Assembly (NCBI GenBank): GCA_022539475.1
Contig: VCMS01000393.1
Location: 27,376-69,591, forward strand
Length of the DNA: 42,216 nt
Direction of reading: 5' to 3'
DNA from: Gracilaria domingensis
Lineage: Eukaryota; Rhodophyta; Florideophyceae; Gracilariales; Gracilariaceae
In this document: positions 1 to 10,039 of the stretch, in pieces
Position numbering within the stretch: the stretch's first letter is position 1
How the letters are laid out: the number at the start of each line of letters is the position of its first letter
Made by a program: the position numbers and the translations under genes
Notes under the pieces: generated by a model
Told to the model about the DNA's origin: nothing
The model's input: the letters and a program-made list of their open reading frames with translations, nothing else
The model's database searches: none

Positions 1-3000
1 CCACAGAACTTACCGCTCACCGCGTAGGAATACTGGAGGACGACGACTCCGGCGGTTATGTCATAGCATTTGAAGAAGAACTACCTCCGGACGAAATCGA
101 CGCCCAGACCCCGGGAGATGATGAGCATTCACAAGACCCAAGCCGCGACGAGGAAGTTGTGGCCGAGCCTACGTGCCCAGCGCAAGACATTGAGTATTCT
201 CTGCAAGATCCAATTGCGCAGATTCACTCGGTCGCACGCTCGACCGACGTGATTACCCCCCCGACACCAACAAGGAGGAGGTGATTCTAGAACGGATCTC
301 TCATCTCCCAAGGGATAGACGGGTGGACCTCCTCGCTGTTCTGGATAACTTGAATGTCATAGCATGGTCCTTGTATGATCTTAGGCCCTCTGACGTGCCG
401 GTAACGCACAGGTTGACCTCAGTGTCCGGACCCCAATTCATTCGAAGGTCCGAAGGCTACCCCCAAAGCATGACGACGTTGTTCGAAAGAGGTTGACAAA
501 ATGTTGTCCGCCGGGATCATCAAGCCGTCCACCTCTCCTTGGTCCTTCCCAGTTGTCATCGCACATAAGAAGGATGGAAAGCCCCCGATTCTGTGTCGAC
601 TATCGGGGTCTGAACCAGGTCATGACGCCCGACAGGTGGCCCCTACCAAACATGGAACAGATCTTTGACGATTTGGGTGGTTGTTCGTTCTTCACGACCC
701 TAGACCTTTTCTCCGGATACTGGCAGGTGCGTATGGCCCCTGACTGCAAAGAAATGACGACTTTTGTTTGTCGTCGGGGAACCTTCCAATTTGAAGTCAT
801 GCCTTTTGGTCTCATGAATGCCCCAGCCACGTTTCAAAGGATGATGGACGCGGTCCTTCATGGGGTGGAGTTTGCTCGCGTCTATATAGACGACGTTGTC
901 ATCTTCTCGAGAAGCCTGGAAGAACATTTGTACCACCTAACCAGGGTGCTCGAGATCCTTGCAAGTCATGGTCTGAAGATAAAAATATCCAAATGTGATT
1001 TTGCACAGCCCCGTATCAAACTGCTTGGTCACGTCATCGACAAGGAGGGCACTTCGGTTGATCAAGACAAGATCGACGTCATCCAAAAGGCCCCCGAACC
1101 ATCGACGGTAACCGAGCTCCGAAGTTTTCTCGGTCTAGCCAGTTATTATCGAAGGTTCATAAAGGATTTCGCAAATACGTCAGCAGTATTGCATGCTGCC
1201 ACTACAGGGAAGGGAAAGCTGAATTTCACCAATGAGATGAAGACAGCGTTTAATGATCTAAAGGGAAAGTTAGTTTCCCCGCCGGTCTTAGCATTTCCCG
1301 ACTTTGAGAAGCCTTTTAGAGTTGAAACCGATGCTTCTTCAGTCGCGCTTGGTGCCGTTCTGTCACAAAAGAAAGAGGACGGAATGTATCACCCAATTCA
1401 ATTTGCCAGTCGCACGCTTAATGCCGCCGAGCGAAAGTATTCTACTTGCGAGAAAGAGGCCCTAGCCGTGGTCTTTGCCTTGAAAAAGTTTCGCATGTAT
1501 CTACTCGGAGGTCTCCCCTTTGAGCTTGTTACGGACCACCAAGCTCTGAAGTATGCATTCCAAAAGAAGGACATTCACGGGCGCCTAGCCCGATGGATGG
1601 ACCTGCTAGCGGAATACGAGTTCGTTATAGTCTATAGATCTGGCGATAAGAATCGGGCTGCCGACTATCTCTCTCGCTTTGCCGTTGGGGATCCACCGGA
1701 GCCGGATGATGACGTGTCTGTTGTACTGAATGCAACGGACGAGGTCTATGACTTGGAGCCCTTCTGCGCGCACATCAAGTTGTACCTTGCCGCCTTTTCT
1801 TTTCCTGAAGAAGACCCTAAGATCCGCGCTTTGATTAAGAGGAATGCGAAAAAGTTCTTCCTTTGGGGAGGTCTCCTCTATCGCCGTACCAAGAAAGGAT
1901 TAAGAATGGTACCCTCTGTAAGCAAGCGCCGTGGCATCCTCTCATCCTTTCATGATGACATAGGACATTGGGACTTGGAGGCTACTAAGGATCTGGTCCA
2001 GTTCCGATTCTGGTGGCCTGGAATGTACCCCGACATCGTTTCATATGTTCGCAGTTGTGATGGGTGTCAGTTCACAACACCCCTGCTTAAGTACCGGCCA
2101 GGACAAAGAGCCCCATTGACTGGCCTATTTCATACATTCTCTGTGGACTTCGCCGGTCCTCTTCCGGCTACCAAGAATGGCAACCGTTTTGCTCTGATTG
2201 GTGTAGAACACATAACAGGATGGCCTATTGCCGCGGCCTACGGTAATCAGACCTCTACCACCGTCATTCACTTTGTTCGATCTCAGATCGTTTCCCCGTT
2301 TGGTCCCCCGCTGACGATCGTGTCCGACAACTTCAGTTCCTTCAAAGCCAAGGCAGTCGAGGCATACATGGAAAGTAAGAAGATATCCCTCAAGCCCACC
2401 ATGGCCTATGCCCCTATGTCTAATGGCCGTGCTGAAAGAATGGTTGGAACCATCAAGAAATCGATTGCCAAGACAATCTTCAATAAGGGACAAGAATGGG
2501 ATGAAGCCCTCGAGCAAATACTTTACGGATACAGGAGGCGCCGGCTGGGTGGCGGGTTTTCTCCTTTTGAGCTCATGTATGGCACAGTCCCGCGGATGAG
2601 CTCAGACGACCTACCCCCGCTCATCGTAGATCCAACCCCCACTAATCGTCATCATGAACTACTTGCAAATTCCGCAGGCAGAGCTTCCAGAGTTCTATCT
2701 CAACCCAATCGACAAGACGACCCCAAGTCCGGGCACCGGTTCAACGTCGGTGATGAGGTCTTGGTGATACATGGGAAGGCTCTGAATCCCAACGTGAAAT
2801 GGCCTGCCTTTCAGTCAAAATTCTACGGACCCTGTAAGGTGGTTAAGGCCAGGCACCCCCGATATGTCCTAGTGTCCCCTCATAATCGCTACACTAGAGA
2901 AGGGGTCCACGCCCGCCGGCTCAAGCGGTATCATCGCCGACCAGTTCATCTGCAGGACGAGGTGGTAGCCACTATTACGGAAGGCGAAGACACCCCTGTC

Positions 3001-3480
3001 CCATATCCCACTCAGATCACTGTAATGCCACTCCGCGTTGACTACAATATCCTCACTGCACCCCACCTCTCGTGTCACTTTATCATTGGAGGGAAAAGCA
3101 TACATTCATGGCTTAGCCCTTTGAACGTCTCTATCCCGGAGGTGGAAAGGGTTACCTGGACGCTGACGCATGCCTCACTCGCCCTGTTCTCAATCTCGGG
3201 CCCGTTCTTGAGTCGTAGAGGAGGATCTATCTTAAGAACATTATTTCGACGTGTGCACCAGAACTACGGCAGCAATATCGAGCCAGAATTCGCAGTATAT
3301 CTTTACCACCATGCAGTCTCCTTGCATGGGCATCTCCCAGAATCGCAATTTTACATACAAGAGACTCAGGACCATATTTCGCACTATGCTCGCACAGGAA
3401 TCGCTCGGATACTCAGCTACACCCCCGACCCAGAGAAGCTAGCAGTACCCTTTCTCTTCCACTACACCACCGAGAATTAG
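1..3480 (+). pseudogene. Ty3/gypsy retrotransposon pol remnant (element 0)
   Basis: Polyprotein of an LTR retrotransposon: reverse transcriptase, RNase H and integrase. The frame open from about 493 to 3480 (995 codons) shows FCVDYRGLN near residue 33, the RT catalytic YIDD near 130, the RNase H start VETDAS near 277, the integrase zinc site HDDIGH...CDGC near 485-520 and the integrase DDE residues (DFAGPL near 552, SDN near 611, RAER near 647). Upstream of 590 the same protein continues in other frames. I see shifts near the C7 run at 256-262, the C5 run at 460-464, near 490 and at the C5 run at 582-586, so the gene as read is broken. There is no ATG at the open frame's start (TTG at 493). 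The C-terminus has no chromodomain, so this lineage differs from the other elements here. The 5' part, gag and the 5' LTR lie outside the window. Confidence 0.88.
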
Positions 3481-3891
3481 CCCAGTACTTACGACGCCCG
3501 GCGTAGCGTCGTTTGGGTTTGGTGGTGTGTGGCCCGTCAAACGGTACACGGACAGGTGTGCGTGTCTACACTCCTGCGTTGTGCCCAACGCAGCGGTAAT
3601 ACAGAATATAATTTAAAAATGCTTTATTATAGTTAATCCTATCTTAGGTTTAGTTAGTTTTCTACGCAGAATCTACCTTGCGTGTGGCCAGGAGGCGCCG
3701 CACTACAAGCAGGGCGACATGAGATTGTCTACTTAAGTGGCAGAGAGCGCTCCAACGCTGACCACCCGACCTCATCGGCTGTCAATTGCCAAATTCGTGG
3801 TCACCCACAGGAGGCGCCTGCGCTTGCGCAAATACACGTGCATTCCACGCTGTGTACTGCGTTGCGTAGGCGCCCCCTGTGGCGGCATATG
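3481..3891. other. Non-coding stretch after the pol remnant, possible decayed 3' LTR
   Basis: No supported gene. An LTR would be expected here, but I see no purine tract before it and no second copy to define its ends. AT-rich sequence lies at about 3600-3660. The stretch could be U3 of a degenerate LTR or host intergenic DNA. Confidence 0.3.
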
Positions 3892-4007
3892 CGCTTAAAG
3901 TATCTACCACCTACGCCTCTTATAGGCTAGTACGGTAGATACAACGCATCCATTGGCCAAGCCAACCGTACCGTCGATTCCCGCCTGGAATCGACGGTGC
4001 GGTTGTG

Positions 4008-4014
4008 CATAAAA
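4008..4014 (+). promoter_or_regulatory. TATA-like box CATAAAA
   Basis: CATAAAAGGGCC stands about 25-30 nt before a long pyrimidine-rich leader (4060-4200, mostly C and T). This fits a core promoter for the + strand transcript carrying the zinc-finger reading frame. No transcription start can be fixed from sequence alone. Confidence 0.4.
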
Positions 4015-4644
4015 GGGCCGGAGCAGTCGCCTCCGACTCAACTCCGGCCAGACCACTTCCCTTCGACGACCTCCCCCCTCCACCCCCCCACAACCTTCCA
4101 ACCTCTCTCCTTTTCCCTTTGTCGTCCTCAACCTTTCCTCATCCCCTACTTCTCTCTCTACTTCTCCCCTTGGCGGCCTGGTCTCACCGCCCTCCCTCGC
4201 TCACTGCCACTCACACTGACCCTCTGTCTGGGCTCGTCCTGTGTGAGTAGGCAAAGCGTCTGCACCACCCTTCCATTGGGTTAGCCTTGTGCAGGCGTGA
4301 CTCTGCCTTTCATTATCCGCTTTGTTTGGCCTTTCTTGTCTCTTTTGTTCCCTTCGTTGGTGTCTTTCGCTGTTGTTGGTCTATCTGCCATTCTGTCTTG
4401 CCCGAACTACCGTTGTTGTTGTCATCTTCGTTTGTTCCCCGTTTCTTGCTGTTTGGCGGCCTTCTGCTGCCTGCATCCGTTCTATTGCTTCCCGTTTCGG
4501 CCTTGGTCCCTGGTTTTGCTGGTTCTTTCGCGTTGCGATTCTGTTCCTCACATAGTGTTGCTTTGCACCTGTTGTTGCTAGACGCACTGTGTGATACAGC
4601 GTAAGGTTGTCCTTAACCTACGGCCCTGAGGCAATCGTTCAAGA

Positions 4645-4713
4645 GTAGGTTGTCTACAGCTACTCTTTTGGCATTTTGTGTGACTACTAACGTTTCGTTT
4701 GTTTCACATCAAG
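4645..4713 (+). other. Putative 69-nt intron that splits a start codon
   Basis: Donor GTAGGT follows exon-final A at 4644. A perfect TACTAAC branch-point motif lies at 4685-4691, followed by a T-rich tract and the acceptor CAAG ending at 4713. The next exon begins TGCCAAGG, so removing these 69 nt joins A to TG. That makes an ATG in frame with the zinc-finger protein and puts an A at -3. The branch point and acceptor are convincing. The donor is not the best consensus; an alternative GTAAGG at about 4601 would give CTG instead. Confidence 0.45.
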
Positions 4714-5144
4714 TGCCAAGGTCTATCGTTTCATCCAGCGAGTATTCGTCCGTGGTCGATCCGGACGAGCGTATAGAAGAAGTCCCCGATCCCGTTCCTC
4801 AGATAAAGAAGTCGGCTGTTCAGCCTCTTGACGGGCCACGCGAGCGCCACATCTTTCGTGTAGCCCACCAGAAGGAGAAGCGCCGTCGTAACCCCCCGCC
4901 ACGTAAGCAAATCCTAAAGCGCTGCCGCGTCTGCGACATTAAGGTTCAGAGTCAACGCCAGCTTGAAGTTCACCAAGCAGGCCGACGCCATCGTAGAGCC
5001 GTACGTCGCGCCAACTACACCGAGCAGGACATCCACTGCGAGGTTTGTGACATCAAGTTCTCCGAAGCTCACGATCTGCGTGTGCACTACAGAAGCCGTC
5101 GCCATCGTGCGACCCTTAGGAAGAAGAACAATACTATCTATTAG
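4714..5144 (+). CDS. Small basic protein with two C2H2 (ZFa/JAZ-type) zinc fingers
   Basis: About 143 residues if read from the splice-made start. The middle is acidic (DPDERIEEVPDP), followed by a very basic stretch and two fingers of spacing C-x2-C-x12-H-x5-H: CRVCDIK...HQAGRRH and CEVCDIK...HYRSRRH. This wide H-x5-H spacing and the Arg-rich flanks are typical of dsRNA-binding or U1-like fingers (ZFa/JAZ, zf-met), so a nuclear RNA- or DNA-binding role is likely; the target is unknown. The two fingers share VCDIK and look duplicated. The frame has no ATG codon anywhere, and neither does the 800 nt before it. The start must therefore come from splicing (A at 4644 joined to TG at 4714) or be non-AUG. 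It ends at TAG 5142-5144. A retroelement origin is possible given the neighbouring pol, but nothing shows it. Confidence 0.62.
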
Positions 5145-5799
5145 AGCACAGGTCTCTCTTTTCATTGTCCAGTTGTGACACATTTCTATTCATATCTCAT
5201 TACATATATTATCCTTGTTTGTTCTTCTTTATCTTCTCGCCTATCGTTTGGTATCCCTCTTCTGTTCTTGTGTTCGTGCTTTGTTGTTTGGCTTCTGCCG
5301 CACTCTATCTACGTAAGCTTATATTTGGCTAGTGCTTCTTCGTCCGATTGGACTGGTACTCTACGAGAGCAAACTTTATTTTCATTGTTTTTGCCCCCTT
5401 TGGCTGTAACCGCCGGCGCCATCACAAAAATGGCGTTTTCAGTTATGTTGCAATCGTGGCTGCGCTCGCATTGCTGGAGCTAACAGCAAGCGCCAGCCAC
5501 GCAGTTACCAAAAGGCTGAGGTCTGACCATACAGTAATACTATGGTGTAATGAAAGGATACGCTTCCTGAATTGTGCCAATTTCCTGTTTGGGTGCGCCG
5601 CAAGCTGACTCGGCACGCGCCCCAGATCAGCTCTCCGCTCCGAATTTGGGTTGCATATCGCGTCCCAACATGCATACCCAGTGGTAGTAGAAAGGCGCCG
5701 CCTCGGTGATATCTCCCCGTCTCTTCGACGACAGAGCCGCGAGCGAGCGCCACTCCACACCACTTTCAGCTCCGCCGCCTACCACATCCCTCCTCCACA
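5145..5799. other. Intergenic region upstream of the sulfotransferase
   Basis: No supported gene. 5145-5429 is T-rich and still lacks ATG on the + strand, so it may be the 3' UTR of the zinc-finger transcript. The first ATG (5430) opens only 17 codons. 5690-5799 is CT-rich and probably the 5' UTR of the following gene. Confidence 0.4.
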
Positions 5800-6744
5800 A
5801 TGTTCAACCCTCTCGAATCCCAGCAAGCGCCCAGCCGCAGAACTCTCATCATTCTCCTTGCGTCTATTCTACTCATGGTCGCTCCCCTAATCACACTGCT
5901 CCACTTCAAAGCGTATCTGCCGTTGAAGTGTGAGATTCCCGCCGAAAGACTCTCCCCAGCACCAAACGTTCACACATTGCTCACAGACGACGACCTACTC
6001 GAATCCATCAGCTCAAGCAAAAATTTTGCGTACTTTCCATCCGCGGATCTTCTGCTAGCCTCCATTGCCAAAGGAGGCAGCACGTCAGTCTTTCATTGGC
6101 TGTACCGCGGTCTCTTGGGCGAGGGGGAGCATTCTCAAAGGATATGCGGCTCGAATGTACAGCATATACTCTCGCCGTGTTGGAAGTCTGAAGCGCTATA
6201 CCTCAAGGACCTCAGCAATCAAGAACGCCGCCGAGTTTTGACCTCCCCGTCTACCATACGCATGGCGGTACAACGCGACCCGTTCGACCGTCTCATCTCC
6301 GCCTTCAACGACAAGTTTGCGTGCGTCACCAACAACTTCAACGTCGACCTGGGATACAGCTTCATCGTCCCGTACTTGAGAGAATTGGCCGAGCTCCCCG
6401 AATCGCCGAGAAAGTGCATGAACATCAGCGAATTTGCACTTGCGCTCGACCTCATCCGCGAGAAGCAGCCCATACCGCTGCAGAAGCTTGACGTGCACGT
6501 TCGGCCCCAACAGCTGTACTTTGACTACATCCCGTACGACATCGTTCTGGACACTTCCGAGCTGTCCAACTCCACCTCGCTAGACCCCGTGTTGAATCGT
6601 TTGCCGTTCCGCGACCAGGCGGCGGACGGAATTGGCCACAAGCACGCGGTGAGCCGCGCGGAACTGATGATCCCGGAGAAGGCGGCCAAGAGGCTGTACC
6701 GCTTCGCGCAGGAGTCACAAATGGGCGAGCGGCGCCACGTATGA
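5800..6744 (+). CDS. Type II membrane carbohydrate sulfotransferase (Sulfotransfer_2-like)
   Basis: 314 residues, ATG in the context CCACAATGT, uninterrupted. Residues 1-14 are a short cytoplasmic tail and about 15-35 a single membrane anchor (TLIILLASILLMVAPLITLL), giving Golgi type II topology. The two PAPS-binding elements of cytosolic and Golgi sulfotransferases are visible: the 5'-phosphosulfate loop with KGGSTS at 91-96 and the 3'-phosphate motif RDPFDRLISAF at 159-169. The family moves sulfate from PAPS to hydroxyls of sugar chains (HNK-1, chondroitin and dermatan types in animals; cell-wall galactans are the plausible acceptor in a red alga, an inference). Length and motif spacing are normal, so it looks functional. 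It converges with the next gene across only 104 bp. Confidence 0.82.
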   Translation: MFNPLESQQAPSRRTLIILLASILLMVAPLITLLHFKAYLPLKCEIPAERLSPAPNVHTLLTDDDLLESISSSKNFAYFPSADLLLASIAKGGSTSVFHWLYRGLLGEGEHSQRICGSNVQHILSPCWKSEALYLKDLSNQERRRVLTSPSTIRMAVQRDPFDRLISAFNDKFACVTNNFNVDLGYSFIVPYLRELAELPESPRKCMNISEFALALDLIREKQPIPLQKLDVHVRPQQLYFDYIPYDIVLDTSELSNSTSLDPVLNRLPFRDQAADGIGHKHAVSRAELMIPEKAAKRLYRFAQESQMGERRHV

Positions 6745-6848
6745 CGCTTGAATTGCGCCCTGTTGCCGCGTCGGTGCGGCGCCTGTACCTAGATATCTGT
6801 AGCTGAACAACAGTAGTTGCGTTAGTTTTCTGGAAACTTTACAAGTCC

Positions 6849-8141
6849 TTACGATAAATTCCCGCCATCCGTTTCGTGGTGCACGCGCGTGTCTTCCACG
6901 CCGAGCATCGAGTCTGCGCACGGAAGCCCCAGTCCGCGCCGGAGCACCGTGCCGACCGCCACCGCCACATCGTTTGGCACGCACACGCCAGACAGCGTGC
7001 GCAAACCCAACGCCACTGCCAGAATCACCAGCAGCGCGCCCACGCCCACAATTGGCGCGCGTCTCGTGAACAGCGGAAAGTCGTCGAGGTTACGCACCCC
7101 GGTTGCCAGCAGCAGTTGCCCTGTTGTCTGTTCCAGTTCGGGCAATCCGTCTAACTGAAGCACCGTAGAATTGTCCGCGTTGACAAAGCTAACCTTGGCC
7201 ATCATGTTGTTCACCATGTCAAGCACCAACCGGTCCAGCTCGTCGCCTTGCCTCGATCCGCATCGACCCCCAAAAGTCTGGAAGTTCTCGCTCGCCTGCG
7301 CGAAAAGCGGGTCGGGAATCTCCACCAGATCAAGCGCCTCAAACTCGGGCCCGCATTGCGACCTCGCCAATCTCAAGCCCGAGAACGCCCACTCCCGAAT
7401 CTGTTCCTCGGACGACACGTGATGAAGAAAGAACACGTTTGCACCGCTTGAGGCGTTGACAAGCCGAACTTCGGCGGTTTTCCTCGCGTGCAGGCTGCCC
7501 CTCGACGATATGACCCACGCGTCGAAGCTCTGCATATTCGGCGTGTTCCACACCTGTATCTGAATGATGCCGTCGTTTTGCACGCGACTCGTGTACGAAC
7601 GCGATTCGCACAGAACGAACTTGACGGCGGCGGTCTGGTCGCTGCCGAAGGGCACGGCGAGGGGCACCTGTTCACATCCAGACGACAGCGGTTGCGACTG
7701 GAGTCTGGAGTTGTTGAGCCGTAGGCCGAGAGCAATTCCGCCAAAGCCGGCGGCCTTGAACGTGAAGGCTCTCTGCTGCTCGATGGAAAGCGCCACGAAC
7801 ACGGAGTTGAGGAGCGGCGCGGCGGCCACCAGCGAGAGGAGCTTGAAAACTTGTAATCGAGTCGGAGCTGGAAGGCGAGAGTTTTTTTTCGGGACGACTG
7901 CCTGGGCAACCGAGCGCGCGGACGAACGCCATGCGATGAGCTGGGTGTACAGGTCAGACACGGACACGGTGCTGCGTGACTTTCTTCCGAGGAGAAGGTT
8001 CTGTATGAAGGTGAACAGCTGAGCAACAATGATGGTAGTGACCACAGACACCAGTAAGGTGTTTACGTTGTCATTTTGCGGGCGCCACACAAGGAAGGCG
8101 CTCGGTTGGTTGGTGTAGGTGAGAGAAGAGCCGTCGATCAT
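6849..8141 (-). CDS. Three-pass membrane protein of unknown function, paralogue 1
   Basis: 430 residues from the first ATG (8141). The frame is open another 132 nt upstream to a GTG at 8273 but contains no ATG there. The ATG start places the first membrane segment at about 28-51, matching the neighbouring paralogue. Predicted segments: about 28-51 (LLVSVVTTIIVAQLF), about 97-120 (KLLSLVAAAPLLNSVFVAL) and a C-terminal one (VGVGALLVILAVALGL), with a Cys-containing domain of about 200 residues between the second and third. A shared tail motif (GLGLPCADSMLGVEDTRVHH here) aligns with GLSSGRNDTLLGVGDKFRVDH in the next gene. I do not recognise the family. It lies head-to-tail with its paralogue, evidence of tandem duplication. 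GC is clearly higher than in the paralogue. Confidence 0.7.
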   Translation of the reverse strand: MIDGSSLTYTNQPSAFLVWRPQNDNVNTLLVSVVTTIIVAQLFTFIQNLLLGRKSRSTVSVSDLYTQLIAWRSSARSVAQAVVPKKNSRLPAPTRLQVFKLLSLVAAAPLLNSVFVALSIEQQRAFTFKAAGFGGIALGLRLNNSRLQSQPLSSGCEQVPLAVPFGSDQTAAVKFVLCESRSYTSRVQNDGIIQIQVWNTPNMQSFDAWVISSRGSLHARKTAEVRLVNASSGANVFFLHHVSSEEQIREWAFSGLRLARSQCGPEFEALDLVEIPDPLFAQASENFQTFGGRCGSRQGDELDRLVLDMVNNMMAKVSFVNADNSTVLQLDGLPELEQTTGQLLLATGVRNLDDFPLFTRRAPIVGVGALLVILAVALGLRTLSGVCVPNDVAVAVGTVLRRGLGLPCADSMLGVEDTRVHHETDGGNLS

Positions 8142-8596
8142 GTTCCCGCCACAACCCAGGGCGACGGGGAAGCTCGCGTCCTTCTGGCGGCAGCGGGAAA
8201 GATGCTGCCAGGGGTCACGGAAACACGAGGGCGCCGAACAGGATGGCGGATTCGCATCGGGCACGGTGATCACCGCATTTTGATGTCACGTTTGGGGGAG
8301 AAATTCACGTACAAGGGTACAGCCGCCGGTGAGCTCGTATAATATTTCGCAACCTGTATGAAGGTAAGGTTTCTACAAAGGCGCACAAACGCCCCGCGGA
8401 GAATCCCCGGGCTTGTGCTGGAGCTTGAGTTGTGGAAACGACGTCCAATGAGGAGACGCAAAGGTAAGAGTCACATAGACAGCCTCCATATTGTGGAAAT
8501 TGTGCTACGAAGGTATATCAGATCTGTTTTTAAAATATTCCTGTTTTAATTCTTGGAACACACGTGTGCAATTTGTTACAAACCTCCTGAAGGCGC
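8142..8596. other. Intergenic spacer between tandem paralogues
   Basis: No supported gene. 8142-8273 is open in frame with the downstream gene without ATG and may be leader. 8520-8596 is AT-rich and probably the 5' flank of paralogue 1 plus the 3' flank of paralogue 2. Confidence 0.4.
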
Positions 8597-10039
8597 TCAC
8601 TCGCAAAACTCAACTGCTGCTTTGGGTGCACAGCTTAAGATTCCTTCATCAAACGCCTCAACTTCTTCGTCTTCGTCCGTCCTGAGTCCCAAGTACAATG
8701 TATCACCCCACCGATATTTGTGATCGACGCGAAACTTATCCCCAACACCCAGCAAAGTGTCGTTTCTCCCCGAACTCAGTCCCAGAACATGTCGCACAAC
8801 GATATCAATCGCGTCGTCAACGTCTGCATTTAGAAATACCTGAAGCACGAACCTCAACAGAATGGCCAGCGCCGTGGCGACAGCCAAAACACCCAAGGGC
8901 CCAAGACTCTGTCGTCTTCGTATCAATTTCAGAGACCCTCCATCAACAAATTCCTCCACGCGACCTTGGTCGCCATCTTTGGGGTCAACTGTGCCCACAA
9001 CAAATCGCTCCGAGTCAACAATTCCAACGTCTGACGCGAACAAACCCGCCGTGACAGCGAGCAATTCGTTGGTGCCTTCGCACCCCACTGTGGTCCACGC
9101 TCGAGTGAATCCTTGTTCCTGCTTTTCAATCTGCAATTCCTCTATTGTATCTGGCTCGCGTCCCAAGATGAGCGTACACTGCAGTCTTAGAGCCATAGCC
9201 GCCTTTCTGACCAGAAAGCGGGCGTCGTCCGCACTCCAATTCGGTTTCGTACGCAGAATCTCATTGTCGTGGCGAATGTCGATCCAAAACCGGTATATAT
9301 TTTCGAGAACTCCGTGCTTAAAGGAGACAGATATTGCACCCGGAGGCCAGTCAACAGCCATCACTCGTGTCCCTTCCTTTACTTCATCTTGCAGAATTTC
9401 TTCGTATTCATTGGTTCCGACATACAAGGGACCTATTATGATAAACCCAGAACAGATTGAAAAGTCCAAAAGCATTTCGTCATTTCCACCAGGAGAAGTC
9501 GGAATCTGTTCGCAGATGCGTCGGGTTAGTCCCCGCTTTCCTTGTATTTCTGTCTCGTTCAATACTCCGATGGAAACGCCTCGAAATCCAGTATCTGAAA
9601 CGGTAAGTATCTCATCTCTCTCTAGAGCAACAACGATCGAAAGTATGTTCATCAGAGGCGGAATTGAGAGTAACAAAATCAAACGAACTGTCACGATCAG
9701 GCGAATTGATTTAGGATGTCGCTCGATTCGTATCGTCGCCGGTATAATCGCTTGCGGGCGAAGACGCAATCGGTCGATAATATCCAATCTGAGCAACGCA
9801 GCCACATAATGAATAAAATTTCCTTCATTGCTCAGCAACAGTGAATGCATCTGAGAAGGAGACGTGTGCCCTTTGCGCTTAAATCCCAGCAAAACGTCAG
9901 ACAATGTGGCCGCAGTTTGAAAGGATAGAGCTGTCGTCAATATTGCGATGAGAATCGTATCCAGTGTCGACCATGGTGTGCTCCAAGTTAGAAGCGGAAA
10001 TTGCTCTGCAGAAAGCACAATAGTGCCGTTTTGAAGCAT
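8597..10039 (-). CDS. Three-pass membrane protein of unknown function, paralogue 2
   Basis: 480 residues from ATG at 10039. Membrane segments at about 27-47 (LDTILIAILTTALSF), about 113-139 (RLIVTVRLILLLSIPPLMNILSIVVAL) and about 380-403 (LGVLAVATALAILLRFVLQVF), with a roughly 240-residue soluble domain between the second and third and a 77-residue charged tail. It matches paralogue 1 in topology, around the second segment (the GF.G....L motif after it) and in the tail motif LLGVGDKFRVDH. The loop is the most diverged part. Three membrane spans put the large loop and the C-terminal tail on opposite sides of the membrane. No catalytic motif is seen, so channel, receptor or cell-wall roles all remain open. 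Confidence 0.75.
   Translation of the reverse strand: MLQNGTIVLSAEQFPLLTWSTPWSTLDTILIAILTTALSFQTAATLSDVLLGFKRKGHTSPSQMHSLLLSNEGNFIHYVAALLRLDIIDRLRLRPQAIIPATIRIERHPKSIRLIVTVRLILLLSIPPLMNILSIVVALERDEILTVSDTGFRGVSIGVLNETEIQGKRGLTRRICEQIPTSPGGNDEMLLDFSICSGFIIIGPLYVGTNEYEEILQDEVKEGTRVMAVDWPPGAISVSFKHGVLENIYRFWIDIRHDNEILRTKPNWSADDARFLVRKAAMALRLQCTLILGREPDTIEELQIEKQEQGFTRAWTTVGCEGTNELLAVTAGLFASDVGIVDSERFVVGTVDPKDGDQGRVEEFVDGGSLKLIRRRQSLGPLGVLAVATALAILLRFVLQVFLNADVDDAIDIVVRHVLGLSSGRNDTLLGVGDKFRVDHKYRWGDTLYLGLRTDEDEEVEAFDEGILSCAPKAAVEFCE

Noticed and set aside
4287..4604. Hydrophobic 105-codon frame rich in Leu, Ser, Val
   Set aside because: No ATG, and the Leu/Ser/Phe content simply reflects a pyrimidine-rich leader.
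6849..8273. Start of paralogue 1 at 8273
   Set aside because: That codon is GTG with no ATG upstream; the ATG at 8141 aligns the first membrane segment with paralogue 2.
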